In this document: positions 1 through 4,871 of the stretch, one piece after another | Layout: each line of letters begins with the position of its first letter | Position numbering within the stretch: position 1 is the first letter of the stretch | Source of the DNA: CAYSRC01 sp964433495 | GTDB lineage: Bacteria > Bacillota > Clostridia > Oscillospirales > Ruminococcaceae | Assembly (NCBI GenBank): GCA_964433495.1 | Contig: CAYSRC010000060.1 | Span: 1-10,246, forward strand | Reading direction: 5' to 3' | Length of the DNA stretch: 10,246 nucleotides | Notes under the pieces: model-generated | Database searches by the model: none | What the model saw: the letters and a program-made list of their open reading frames with translations, nothing else | What the model was told of the DNA's origin: nothing | Made by a program: the position numbers and the translations under genes

Positions 1-492
1 TTAAACAGACCTGATGAGGAGGACAAAGCGGCCCAAAAGGCGGCGCAAGAGGAAGGGGAGGAAACAAAAGCAAGGCGCTTGTCATTCAAGGATAAGCGCG
101 CCCGTGTATTCTGCTGTGACCTGTGCGAAAAAAAGATGAGTGTGAAATCGGTTTTTACATCTGGTCTGCTGAAACGGAACATCGAGTGCGAGCATTGCGC
201 CCATGATATGAGATTTCGCAGAGAGTTTCACTTCAAACGGTTTTACTCGGGCATTTTTTTGGCAATGATGTCAGACTATTTAATGACTTATTTAAATACG
301 CGCTATGAGATAGCGGGGTTTGGGTATATATATGTCGGAACCATAGCGGCATCCTTTTTTCTCGGCGAGTTTTTGGCCGTACTCTCCGTTAAAACCCGCG
401 ACGACGTATTCATGCCCCCGCACGACGAAAGCGAAGATGACAACACGGACAGCGGCGAGGACAGCGGCGAGGACAACGGCGAGGACAACTGA
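1..492 (+). CDS. CXXC-20-CXXC zinc-ribbon membrane protein, 5' partial
   Basis: The frame is open from the first base of the window to the TGA at 490-492, so the gene probably begins upstream. A TTG at 79 is an alternative start but has no well-placed ribosome binding site. Counting from that TTG, two CXXC pairs (C13/C16 and C37/C40) are separated by exactly 20 residues. This is the hallmark of the TIGR04104 CXXC-20-CXXC family and suggests a zinc-bound ribbon facing the cytoplasm. Two hydrophobic stretches follow (about residues 55-73 and 84-103), which makes it a likely two-pass membrane protein. The last 20 or so residues are almost all D, E, S, G and N and come from 12-base repeats. The upstream in-frame part is rich in E, K, A and Q and looks like a coding linker. 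The family has no known function; the zinc-ribbon assignment rests on the spacing alone. Confidence 0.75.
   Translation, partial: LNRPDEEDKAAQKAAQEEGEETKARRLSFKDKRARVFCCDLCEKKMSVKSVFTSGLLKRNIECEHCAHDMRFRREFHFKRFYSGIFLAMMSDYLMTYLNTRYEIAGFGYIYVGTIAASFFLGEFLAVLSVKTRDDVFMPPHDESEDDNTDSGEDSGEDNGEDN
448..489 (+). repeat. 12-base tandem repeat encoding acidic tail
   Basis: Three 12-base units begin at 448, 460 and 472 (GACAGCGGCGAG twice, then GACAACGGCGAG), followed by a half unit to 489. They encode the repeating acidic motif DSGE/DNGE at the C-terminus of the zinc-ribbon protein. Units of 12 bases keep the frame, so copy number can change by slippage without breaking the protein. Confidence 0.85.
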
Positions 493-520
493 CCGCAAAC
501 CGATTTGCTCCCCGCCCCTG

Positions 521-575
521 CCCTTAAGGCTCCCTTGCGTAAAGGGAGCTGTCAGCGTTAGCTGACTGAGGGATT
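521..575 (+). repeat. Half of a palindromic intergenic repeat (two adjacent hairpins)
   Basis: Two stem-loops lie side by side. The first is GCTCCCTT (529-536) with AAGGGAGC (542-549). The second is GTCAGC (551-556) with GCTGAC (561-566), followed by GAGGGATTG. The sequence closely resembles, from memory, a dispersed palindromic repeat common in Oscillospiraceae genomes. In the form I recall, this half is followed by an inverted second half. That second half is missing here, and the sequence runs straight into an RHS gene fragment. It is probably a truncated MITE-like element. Confidence 0.6.
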
Positions 576-577
576 GA

Positions 578-742
578 CTTTTACAAGGTCTTGTCGCCCG
601 AACAAGCCTGTCGGGCGCGGTCGAGAGCTACGCCTACGACGCGGCGGGCAGGCTCGCGAGCTATACCGACGGCGCGGGCGAGACGGCGGCGCATGAATAT
701 GACGAGAGCGGCGCGGTCGCGTCGGTGCGCTATCCCGACTGT
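578..742 (+). pseudogene. RHS/YD-repeat protein fragment
   Basis: In the frame that passes through 620 the translation reads as one and a half YD repeats. It contains VESYAYDAAGRLASYTDGAG, then AAHEYDESGAV and VRYPD, which fit the YxYDxxGRL...YTDxxG...YDxxG pattern of RHS proteins. The frame begins after a TGA at 575-577 and has no start codon or ribosome binding site. RHS-like sequence stops around 742, and the remaining translation to 973 is arginine-, glycine- and cysteine-rich without family features. RHS proteins are very large toxin-delivery or wall-associated proteins, so this is a remnant of roughly 50 codons, left by recombination or deletion beside the palindromic repeat. Confidence 0.65.
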
Positions 743-1021
743 AAACGCGGCGGCGGCCGCGCTAAAGCGGGCGCAGAGCACGATGACGGGCGCGGCGGCT
801 TTTTGCGAGCAGACGTGGCAGAATGCTTCACTTTGCATCTGTTTTATCAGCTATTTCCAAAATCCGGCCCGCTTGCAAGACAAGCGGGCCGGGCTTTTCG
901 TATGGGGGGAGTTCCCCCTCTCGGTGTCGGCTTGTACCGCTGTTGCTCCGTGAACCACCTGCCGACCTCTTAAACGCGGCGCCTGCCCTTTTAGTATTGC
1001 TGCCGCACGGAGGGGGCTGCT
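743..1021. other. Intergenic region without a credible gene
   Basis: Short plus-strand frames cross this stretch, but their translations have no recognisable domain, no ribosome binding sites and a composition dominated by R, A and G. The only clear element is the terminator hairpin at 864-898. The remainder may be decayed RHS-gene sequence, which I cannot confirm by eye. Confidence 0.5.
864..898. terminator. Bidirectional intrinsic terminator
   Basis: A perfect 12-bp stem, CCGGCCCGCTTG (864-875) with CAAGCGGGCCGG (881-892), closes a five-base loop. On the plus strand it is followed by GCTTTTCG; on the minus strand it is followed by ATTTTGG. It could end readthrough from the left, and it is the first strong terminator downstream of the minus-strand Spo0A-like gene. 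Confidence 0.8.
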
Positions 1022-1411
1022 TTAAACAAAACTCCCCGATTTGTCCGTCTCCCGCGCTGTTTTTCGCTTGATGTCTCTCATCTTCCTCTGCACATGCGCC
1101 GTCATGATTGAGATGAACTCGGACACGGTGGGGGAGGCATACAGCGGATAACCCGATATCTCACGCAAATGGTGCGGGTTGTTCTTCCACGCCTTGTGCG
1201 AAATGGTTCTGATGTTGCGCTCAACACAGCATGCACTGCACCCGCATTCGGCAGCTACCGCCCCGTATATCTGCTCAACGACGCACAACAATCGCATGTC
1301 GTCCTCGACGGCAAGCTCTATCGCAAGCAGAGCCTGGCGATAGCCGTGATAGCGCTTTGTAATGCCGAGACAGTGGAATTCATCGCGGATGATATCGGTC
1401 GGTGTCAACAT
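1022..1411 (-). CDS. Stand-alone Spo0A C-terminal DNA-binding domain protein
   Basis: This 129-residue protein aligns by eye over most of its length with the C-terminal effector domain of Spo0A, the sporulation master regulator. It has the N-terminal D-I-I-R-D-E-F-H-C-L-G-I helix, the GYRQALLAIELAVEDD segment, the C-x-x-C-V-E-R-N-I-R-T recognition-helix region, and the terminal P-T-V-S-E-F-I-S-I-M-T helix. The phospho-receiver domain of Spo0A is absent, so it cannot be switched by the usual phosphorelay. The ATG at 1411 is chosen because GGAGG lies 8 bases upstream; the frame stays open to 1711, but that extension has no ribosome binding site and no family resemblance. C83, C85, C88 and C89-region cysteines form an unusual cluster next to the recognition helix. 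It probably binds 0A-box-like DNA and may compete with or modulate Spo0A; the role is inferred. Confidence 0.8.
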   Translation of the reverse strand: MLTPTDIIRDEFHCLGITKRYHGYRQALLAIELAVEDDMRLLCVVEQIYGAVAAECGCSACCVERNIRTISHKAWKNNPHHLREISGYPLYASPTVSEFISIMTAHVQRKMRDIKRKTARETDKSGSFV

Positions 1412-1437
1412 AGGAAATTCCTCCCATTTTTGAGGAC

Positions 1438-1469
1438 AGTATATTGAAAAATCCGACAGATTACAGCAC
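1438..1469 (-). promoter_or_regulatory. Candidate promoter of the Spo0A-domain gene
   Basis: Read on the minus strand, TATACT (1443-1438) is a good -10 element. Transcription would start near 1431, about 20 bases before the ATG at 1411. The -35 position holds only a weak match (about CTGTAA), as is common for activator-dependent promoters. Confidence 0.45.
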
Positions 1470-1494
1470 TTTAGACGAATAATTAAATTCGACA
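1452..1494 (-). promoter_or_regulatory. 0A-box and near-0A-box upstream of the Spo0A-domain gene
   Basis: On the minus strand TGTCGAA occurs at 1494-1488, an exact match to the Spo0A binding core. A one-mismatch copy, TGTCGGA, lies at 1458-1452. The exact box is about 60 bases upstream of the predicted transcription start, and the near copy lies between the -35 and -10 positions. Such placement would suit activation or autoregulation by Spo0A or by the encoded Spo0A-like protein. The 7-base core will occur by chance now and then, so this is suggestive only. Confidence 0.45.
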
Positions 1495-1542
1495 GTTTTT
1501 TACAAATCATGGCGCATAGGGGAGCCGTGGGATTGTGACAGA

Positions 1543-1880
1543 TCCCCAAAGTGAATGGTACGGGCAGGCAACCAAAACCGCCCGGAAATGATCTTTCACT
1601 GTTCAGCGCGTTCGGCAGATTAAAACGTCCTTTACAGAATTTGCAAGTCAAGCCTCCTTGCGGGGGCTTGGCCTGTGACGACCCCAAAAGCACCGTGACG
1701 TCGGCAAGCATCTAAGGCCTTCTGAGATTATCCTTCACTTGCACCCACCGCTCTACAGCCCCCCAAAGGATAGTACTCAACCGATGCCGCCCTGAAATTA
1801 TCTTTCGCTTGTATCTGTAGCCCTGCCGCCCCCAAATGGATACCCCCGCCCGGCTTTTAATTAAAGGACAATTCCCGCCC
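1543..1880. repeat. Degenerate direct repeats of about 70 bases
   Basis: A motif of the form CCCTGAAATTATCTTTCGCTT recurs in diverged form at 1581-1600, 1721-1740 and 1791-1810, spaced 140 and 70 bases. Each is associated with a CCCCCAAA...GGATA block (around 1544, 1761 and 1830). A partial fourth unit seems to lie at about 1850-1880 (CCCGCCCGGCTTTTAATT compared with CCCGCCCGCCTTTGATTT). In the copy at 1731-1772, AAGGATA pairs with TATCCTT as read on the minus strand, allowing a long-range hairpin. A minus-strand 66-codon frame (1712-1912) crosses the array but looks like a by-product of it. Confidence 0.6.
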
Positions 1881-1929
1881 GCCTTTGATTTGCTCCGTAC
1901 TTTAAGCACCATTTATCGCACTTGCTTTG

Positions 1930-2119
1930 TTCGACCCTCGAAGCAACAGCTGTTTACGGGATACGGGATAGGGGCCGCCTTTCCTATGGGATAAGCAGAG
2001 CAGAGGGCTTTCGTGACGAATATCGCGGCGTGTTCGTTCAACCCTCGAAGCAACAGCTGTTTACGGATACGGGGTATGGGCTGCCTCTCCTATGGAGATA
2101 AGCAGGGCAGGGAGCTTTC
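1930..2119. repeat. Two direct repeats of about 83 bases at a 107-base period
   Basis: Copy one (1930-2012) and copy two (2037-2119) share the block ACCCTCGAAGCAACAGCTGT, then TTTACGG and ATACGGG, a shared middle (GG-GCYGCCTYTCCTATGG) and GATAAGCAG-GCAG-G-GCTTTC. They differ by scattered substitutions and small indels. They include the palindrome AACAGCTGTT. No open frame is preserved through both, so they are not protein repeats. They could be paired small-RNA genes, recombination sites or a decayed mobile element. Confidence 0.7.
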
Positions 2120-2128
2120 ATTACACAC

Positions 2129-2175
2129 AAAGAACAGGGATAAGTTGACACACGTCGCCTTATCCCTGCTCTTTT
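2129..2175. terminator. Intrinsic terminator at the end of the PadR operon
   Basis: The left arm AAAGAACAGGGATAAG (2129-2144) pairs with CTTATCCCTGCTCTTT (2159-2174) with one mismatch around a 14-base loop. U-rich tracts flank it on both strands (CTCTTTTAATT on plus, GTTCTTTG on minus). It lies about 90 bases beyond the stop of the last leftward gene and is the likely end of that operon. Confidence 0.75.
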
Positions 2176-2261
2176 AATTCGCATATACCGGCACATCATA
2201 TATTGCTTTTGACAACCGAACGCGTCGTGACCGAGCTTATTTGTCCGCGGGCTGCCCCGAT

Positions 2262-2705
2262 TCAGTACAACCTGCCGTCGGGGGAACAGGTCAGGGTGAC
2301 CGATGCGTGTTTTGTAAAGCCCGCTTTTACAAAGGTCCCGTACGCCGTCGCGGATGCGCCCGAGCACAGCCCGTAATTCTCGGTGCACGACCACGCCGAG
2401 TTGTGGATCGTGTACGAGGAGGCCGCAGAGACGGCCTTTGCCGTCGACCCGTCGTAGATAAAGCTGCCCGTGACGACAAGCGTCCACGCGAGGCCGTTCC
2501 CGTCGTAAAAATCGACCTTTTTGGAGCCCCTCGCCACGTTTGAGCGGGCCGAGCCGTACTGCGTGACGGTGACAATATAATACCCGTCCTCCGTGTCAAT
2601 CCGCTCGCGGCTCACCACGGCCTCGGCGGGCAGCGCATACACGGTGCACAGGCACAGAGAGAAAATCAAAACAAAAACCGCAAAGGAAACAAGCTTCTTT
2701 TTCAT
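2262..2705 (-). CDS. Small secreted protein of unknown function
   Basis: This is a 147-residue protein with a clear signal peptide: MKKK, a hydrophobic core to about residue 20, and a likely cleavage near A24 or A29. The mature part is predicted to be mostly beta strand, with W74 in a TLVVTGSFIYDG strand, and three cysteines (C107, C114 and C140). C107 and C114 could form a disulfide. The ending, VTLTCSPDGRLY, resembles a class of small secreted proteins I have seen in gut Clostridia, but I know of no named family or function. AGGAG lies 7 bases before the ATG. It is the last gene of the PadR operon, 4 bases after the DUF6120-like gene, so it is probably exported under PadR control. A cell-surface ligand, inhibitor or bacteriocin-like role is possible but unsupported. 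Confidence 0.75.
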   Translation of the reverse strand: MKKKLVSFAVFVLIFSLCLCTVYALPAEAVVSRERIDTEDGYYIVTVTQYGSARSNVARGSKKVDFYDGNGLAWTLVVTGSFIYDGSTAKAVSAASSYTIHNSAWSCTENYGLCSGASATAYGTFVKAGFTKHASVTLTCSPDGRLY

Positions 2706-2709
2706 TTTT

Positions 2710-3105
2710 TCACTCCTGTTCTTGATTTGAAGATGAAGAAATTGAATAGGTATATCCCGGGACGCGTTCGGTCACCACGACGTCGTGGTCGTTGAGCAAA
2801 ATGATGATGTAAGAAACAACAAAGATCAAAAGCGCGAGAGCCAGAACCGCAAAGGAGACGAGAGCCCGTTTTCTGCGGCGTTTTATCCGCAGAACTTCCC
2901 GCTCGTCGACATCCTGCTGCAAATCACGGGCGACCTCTTCGGGCGCCGCATAATCACGCGGGATTGTCGCGTCGGGCGTCCCGAACTGCTCGAGCAGTTC
3001 GGAGAAAAGCTCATCTGCCAGCCGCGCTTTTGTTTTGCGGCTGCACACAAGGCTTCTTTTGACCCTGCCGACAAACGAACGGGCGCTGATCCCTTTTTTT
3101 ACCAA
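2710..3105 (-). CDS. DUF6120/HAAS-like single-pass membrane protein
   Basis: This 131-residue protein has a helical, highly charged cytoplasmic part (about 1-80), one membrane segment (about 81-104) and a short outer tail of 27 residues. The cytoplasmic part shows R-V-K-R-S-L-V-C-S-R-K-T-K-A-R-L, then an FGTP motif (41-44) and P-E-E-V-A-R-D-L-Q-Q-D-V-D. That matches the layout of DUF6120 and HAAS-type domains, which typically accompany PadR regulators. The TTG start at 3105 is supported by GGAGGTGA ending 6 bases upstream. A GTG inside that site is in another frame. It is a paralogue of the upstream gene (3187-3561), with an 81-base gap between them. The likely role is membrane-linked signalling to PadR; this is inference from operon context, and the domain name is from memory. 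Confidence 0.75.
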   Translation of the reverse strand: MVKKGISARSFVGRVKRSLVCSRKTKARLADELFSELLEQFGTPDATIPRDYAAPEEVARDLQQDVDEREVLRIKRRRKRALVSFAVLALALLIFVVSYIIILLNDHDVVVTERVPGYTYSISSSSNQEQE

Positions 3106-3186
3106 GCTCGCTCACCTCCGATAAAATCGAACCCCCATGCGGCAGCGCTCATCAAGGCACAGTTGAGTCAAAGCGTCAAGGAAAAA

Positions 3187-3561
3187 TCACTCGATCTCAA
3201 AGTATTCTACATCGTAGATGGTTTCGACAACCCGCGTGGGCTGTGCCGACAACACATAGTCGAGATAGACGAACAACCCTGCAAGCAAAACGACCGCCGC
3301 AAGGACACACGCAATGATCGCACATCTCTTTATCCGTTTGGCGGTCAATTCTTCGCTCGGGTCGACATCCTCCTGCAACGACGCCGCAAGCGCCCCGGGC
3401 TCACCGAACAGTCGAACGGGGTCGGCTTCTTCCGGCTGCTCGCAAAACTCCTGCTTTAAACCCGCCGTAAACCGTTTCTTTGTCGAGTGAAAACAGACAA
3501 GCTCCCTCGTCACCCTTTTGAGATAGCTGTCAATTGCGGATGTGCGAGACGTCATGGTCAA
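3187..3561 (-). CDS. DUF6120/HAAS-like single-pass membrane protein (PadR partner)
   Basis: The 124-residue protein has the same plan as its downstream paralogue. A helical cytoplasmic domain (Y-L-K-R-V-T-R-E-L near residue 13, FGEPGALAASL at 52-62) precedes a membrane segment at about 79-102 and a short tail rich in V, E and Y. The frame offers a TTG at 3561 and an ATG at 3555. TTG is preferred because GGGAGG lies 7 bases upstream and because TTGA overlaps the PadR stop codon, the usual form of translational coupling; from the ATG the spacing would be 13. Tight coupling to PadR implies that the two products are made together and may interact. It is assigned by pattern to the DUF6120/HAAS group. 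Confidence 0.75.
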   Translation of the reverse strand: MTMTSRTSAIDSYLKRVTRELVCFHSTKKRFTAGLKQEFCEQPEEADPVRLFGEPGALAASLQEDVDPSEELTAKRIKRCAIIACVLAAVVLLAGLFVYLDYVLSAQPTRVVETIYDVEYFEIE

Positions 3562-3920
3562 GCGTTTTCCTCCCCGAGCAGAGCCTGCGCGATTTGGACC
3601 ATCTCTAAAAAATCGTTTTTGGTCTCTGCGAGATAGGCAAGCCCGCTGTCAGTGATCTTGTAATAGTTGCGCGCCCTGTTGTTCACAATTTCGGTTCGGG
3701 CAACCCGAACAAACCCCTGCTCCTCCAAACGGTAGAGAACGGGATACAGCACCGAAACCGAAAAACGGCCGCCGCTCCGCCGCTTTATCTCGGCGGATAT
3801 TTCATAGCCGTATTTGGGCGTGCCGGTCAGCAGATTTAAAACAATGATGGGGCTGAGCGCCCTTTTAAAATACGCGTCAAAGGAATGCCCCGTGTTGGGT
3901 TCGTTTATAACGGCTGTCAC
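3558..3920 (-). CDS. PadR-family transcriptional regulator
   Basis: The 120-residue protein has a typical PadR winged helix. It contains S-P-I-I-V-L-N-L-L-T-G (23-33), YGYEI (37-41), the recognition helix region SVSVLYPVLYRLEEQG (54-69) and the wing RNYYKITDSG (84-93), with a short C-terminal dimerisation helix. PadR proteins are dimeric repressors, often of transporters or envelope genes. The start is uncertain. The only standard start codon before the conserved domain is GTG at 3920, but the GGGAGGTGA ribosome binding site overlaps that GTG, and no ATG, GTG or TTG follows at normal spacing. Initiation may be leaderless-like at GTG or use a rare codon (AUA at 3908-3906). It heads the leftward operon and faces the trefoil-protein gene across an operator-like dyad. 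Confidence 0.85.
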   Translation of the reverse strand: MTAVINEPNTGHSFDAYFKRALSPIIVLNLLTGTPKYGYEISAEIKRRSGGRFSVSVLYPVLYRLEEQGFVRVARTEIVNNRARNYYKITDSGLAYLAETKNDFLEMVQIAQALLGEENA

Positions 3921-3940
3921 CTCCCGGCTGCTTGATACAA

Positions 3941-3969
3941 ATTATAGCGTAAATATTTCGGAAATGCAA
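3941..3969 (-). promoter_or_regulatory. Leftward promoter of the PadR operon
   Basis: On the minus strand, TTGCAT (3969-3964), a 17-base spacer and a perfect TATAAT (3946-3941) make a sigma-A-type promoter. Transcription would start near 3934, only about 14 bases before the GTG of padR. Confidence 0.7.
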
Positions 3970-3994
3970 ATACTTAGCATTGACATATATTTAC
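3949..3994. promoter_or_regulatory. Candidate PadR operator between divergent promoters
   Basis: AATGC (3963-3967) and GCATT (3977-3981) form a dyad with a 9-base gap. A second, outer dyad with almost the same centre is GTAAATAT (3949-3956) with ATATTTAC (3987-3994). The inner arms overlap the -35 elements of both promoters, and the outer arms lie in their spacers. PadR-family operators are often short dyads of the ATGT-N8-ACAT sort, so this is a strong place for PadR to repress both directions at once. Confidence 0.6.
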
Positions 3995-4008
3995 CCATCT
4001 GTTATAAT
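3980..4008 (+). promoter_or_regulatory. Consensus promoter for the trefoil-lipoprotein unit
   Basis: TTGACA (3980-3985), a 17-base spacer and TATAAT (4003-4008) match the sigma-A consensus exactly. Transcription would begin near 4015 and give a leader of about 160 bases. Such a strong core promoter normally needs a repressor, which fits the overlapping dyad. Confidence 0.85.
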
Positions 4009-4014
4009 CTTCTC

Positions 4015-4176
4015 GCGGAACCGACCGGCCCCGGGGATTCGGGCGGTTCGACGGCCAAACCGTGCGCAGGGTTTGAGAGATTTTGACAGAGGGTGATGGG
4101 ATATGGTTTAAGCAAAGCGTCCCGATCGGCTTACGCCCAAAACCAAAGTTGATAAAATTGATTGGAGGAATAAAAA
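4015..4176 (+). other. Leader of the trefoil-protein transcript
   Basis: The leader can form GAACCG (4018-4023) with CGGTTC (4044-4049) and CAAACC (4056-4061) with GGTTTG (4070-4075). I recognise no riboswitch class. GGAGG lies 8 bases before the ATG at 4177. Confidence 0.4.
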
Positions 4177-4785
4177 ATGGTTAAAAGGAAATCTCGCTTT
4201 TTGGCGACAGTGCTTCTGCTGGCCCTTGTTTTCACAGCGGCCGCAATGCCCGCCTCCGCCGCGACTGCGGCAACGGCGACGCACTATACATATTTCTTTG
4301 ATTCGCAGAGCACTTCCGCAAAATGCCTCAATGTCTACTCTGACGGTGTCCCTTCGTCAACCAACGCTGTAACGTGCTGCACATATTCCGGCAGTAACTA
4401 TCAGCGCTGGGTAAAGGTGACCTGTGCAGATCCCTATGATATATATTCTTTCCTCTCGCCGGTCATTAAGCGGGAGTGCTATCTCTACTGTGATAAGAAT
4501 GAGTATCAGCCGTATGCAAGGCTTCAACCGTTCACAGACTGTGCAATAAGCAATGCGGGATTCTTCTACTCTTCCGGACATAAGCTTTTTGTACAGGCGG
4601 GCGGCTCGTTAGACGCGCAGAAATACCTCTCGCGCAGCAACGCGACCGCAATCGGCGGCTACAGACTGCACTTTGACCAGAACGAGAGCATCAATTCGGG
4701 CATTGCCGGGCGTCAGACCGTGTATCAGTGGCGGTATATCACGACGACGGACAGAAGCACTGCCGGTTCTTGGTACAACGGATAG
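4177..4785 (+). CDS. Secreted beta-trefoil (ricin-B-lectin-like) protein
   Basis: The 202-residue product begins with a textbook signal peptide: MVKRKSR, a hydrophobic core, and cleavage after ASA at about residue 28. The mature part has features of a carbohydrate-binding beta-trefoil, namely CLNVYSDG (50-57), NYQRW (74-78) with the QxW motif, and a second Q-W in TVYQWRY (181-187). Seven cysteines lie in the mature region (C50, C67, C68, C83, C101, C105, C122), suggesting disulfides outside the cell. There is no catalytic domain. It might bind glycans at the cell surface or serve as a secreted effector. The last 58 residues (from about L145) are duplicated at 8037-8210 next to lipoprotein C. 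It is read from a consensus promoter divergent from padR and is followed by a hairpin and lipoprotein A. The trefoil call rests on short motifs and is moderate. Confidence 0.7.
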   Translation: MVKRKSRFLATVLLLALVFTAAAMPASAATAATATHYTYFFDSQSTSAKCLNVYSDGVPSSTNAVTCCTYSGSNYQRWVKVTCADPYDIYSFLSPVIKRECYLYCDKNEYQPYARLQPFTDCAISNAGFFYSSGHKLFVQAGGSLDAQKYLSRSNATAIGGYRLHFDQNESINSGIAGRQTVYQWRYITTTDRSTAGSWYNG

Positions 4786-4805
4786 GTTGTTTTTTATCTG
4801 TGACG

Positions 4806-4836
4806 CGATAAGGGCGGGATAAACCCGCCCTTATCG
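4806..4836 (+). terminator. Hairpin between trefoil gene and lipoprotein A
   Basis: A perfect 13-bp stem, CGATAAGGGCGGG (4806-4818) with CCCGCCCTTATCG (4824-4836), closes an ATAAA loop. No proper U tract follows, so it may be a partial terminator that lowers lipoprotein expression relative to the trefoil protein, or an RNA-processing or stabilising element. Its counterpart is at 8237-8267. Confidence 0.6.
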
Positions 4837-4871
4837 TACAAAAACTCAGATAACAGATTGGAGTAAACAGG

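Noticed and set aside
1412..1711. N-terminal extension of the Spo0A-domain protein to 229 residues
   Set aside because: The extra 100 residues have no family resemblance, and the internal ATG at 1411 has a proper GGAGG; the extension covers the promoter, 0A-boxes and repeats.
1712..1912. A 66-codon minus-strand frame
   Set aside because: It coincides with the degenerate repeat array, has no ribosome binding site and a composition unlike a real protein.
1930..2119. Repeats considered as CRISPR or integron attC sites
   Set aside because: There are only two long copies with a short spacer, no cas or integrase gene is present, and the attC core pattern is not seen.
2785..3459. A 224-codon open frame on the plus strand
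   Set aside because: It runs antisense across both DUF6120-like genes and their gap; the minus-strand genes have ribosome binding sites, membrane segments and operon logic.
4083..4112. A second TTGACA in the trefoil leader as a promoter
   Set aside because: No acceptable -10 lies 16-18 bases downstream; the consensus promoter at 3980 explains the gene.
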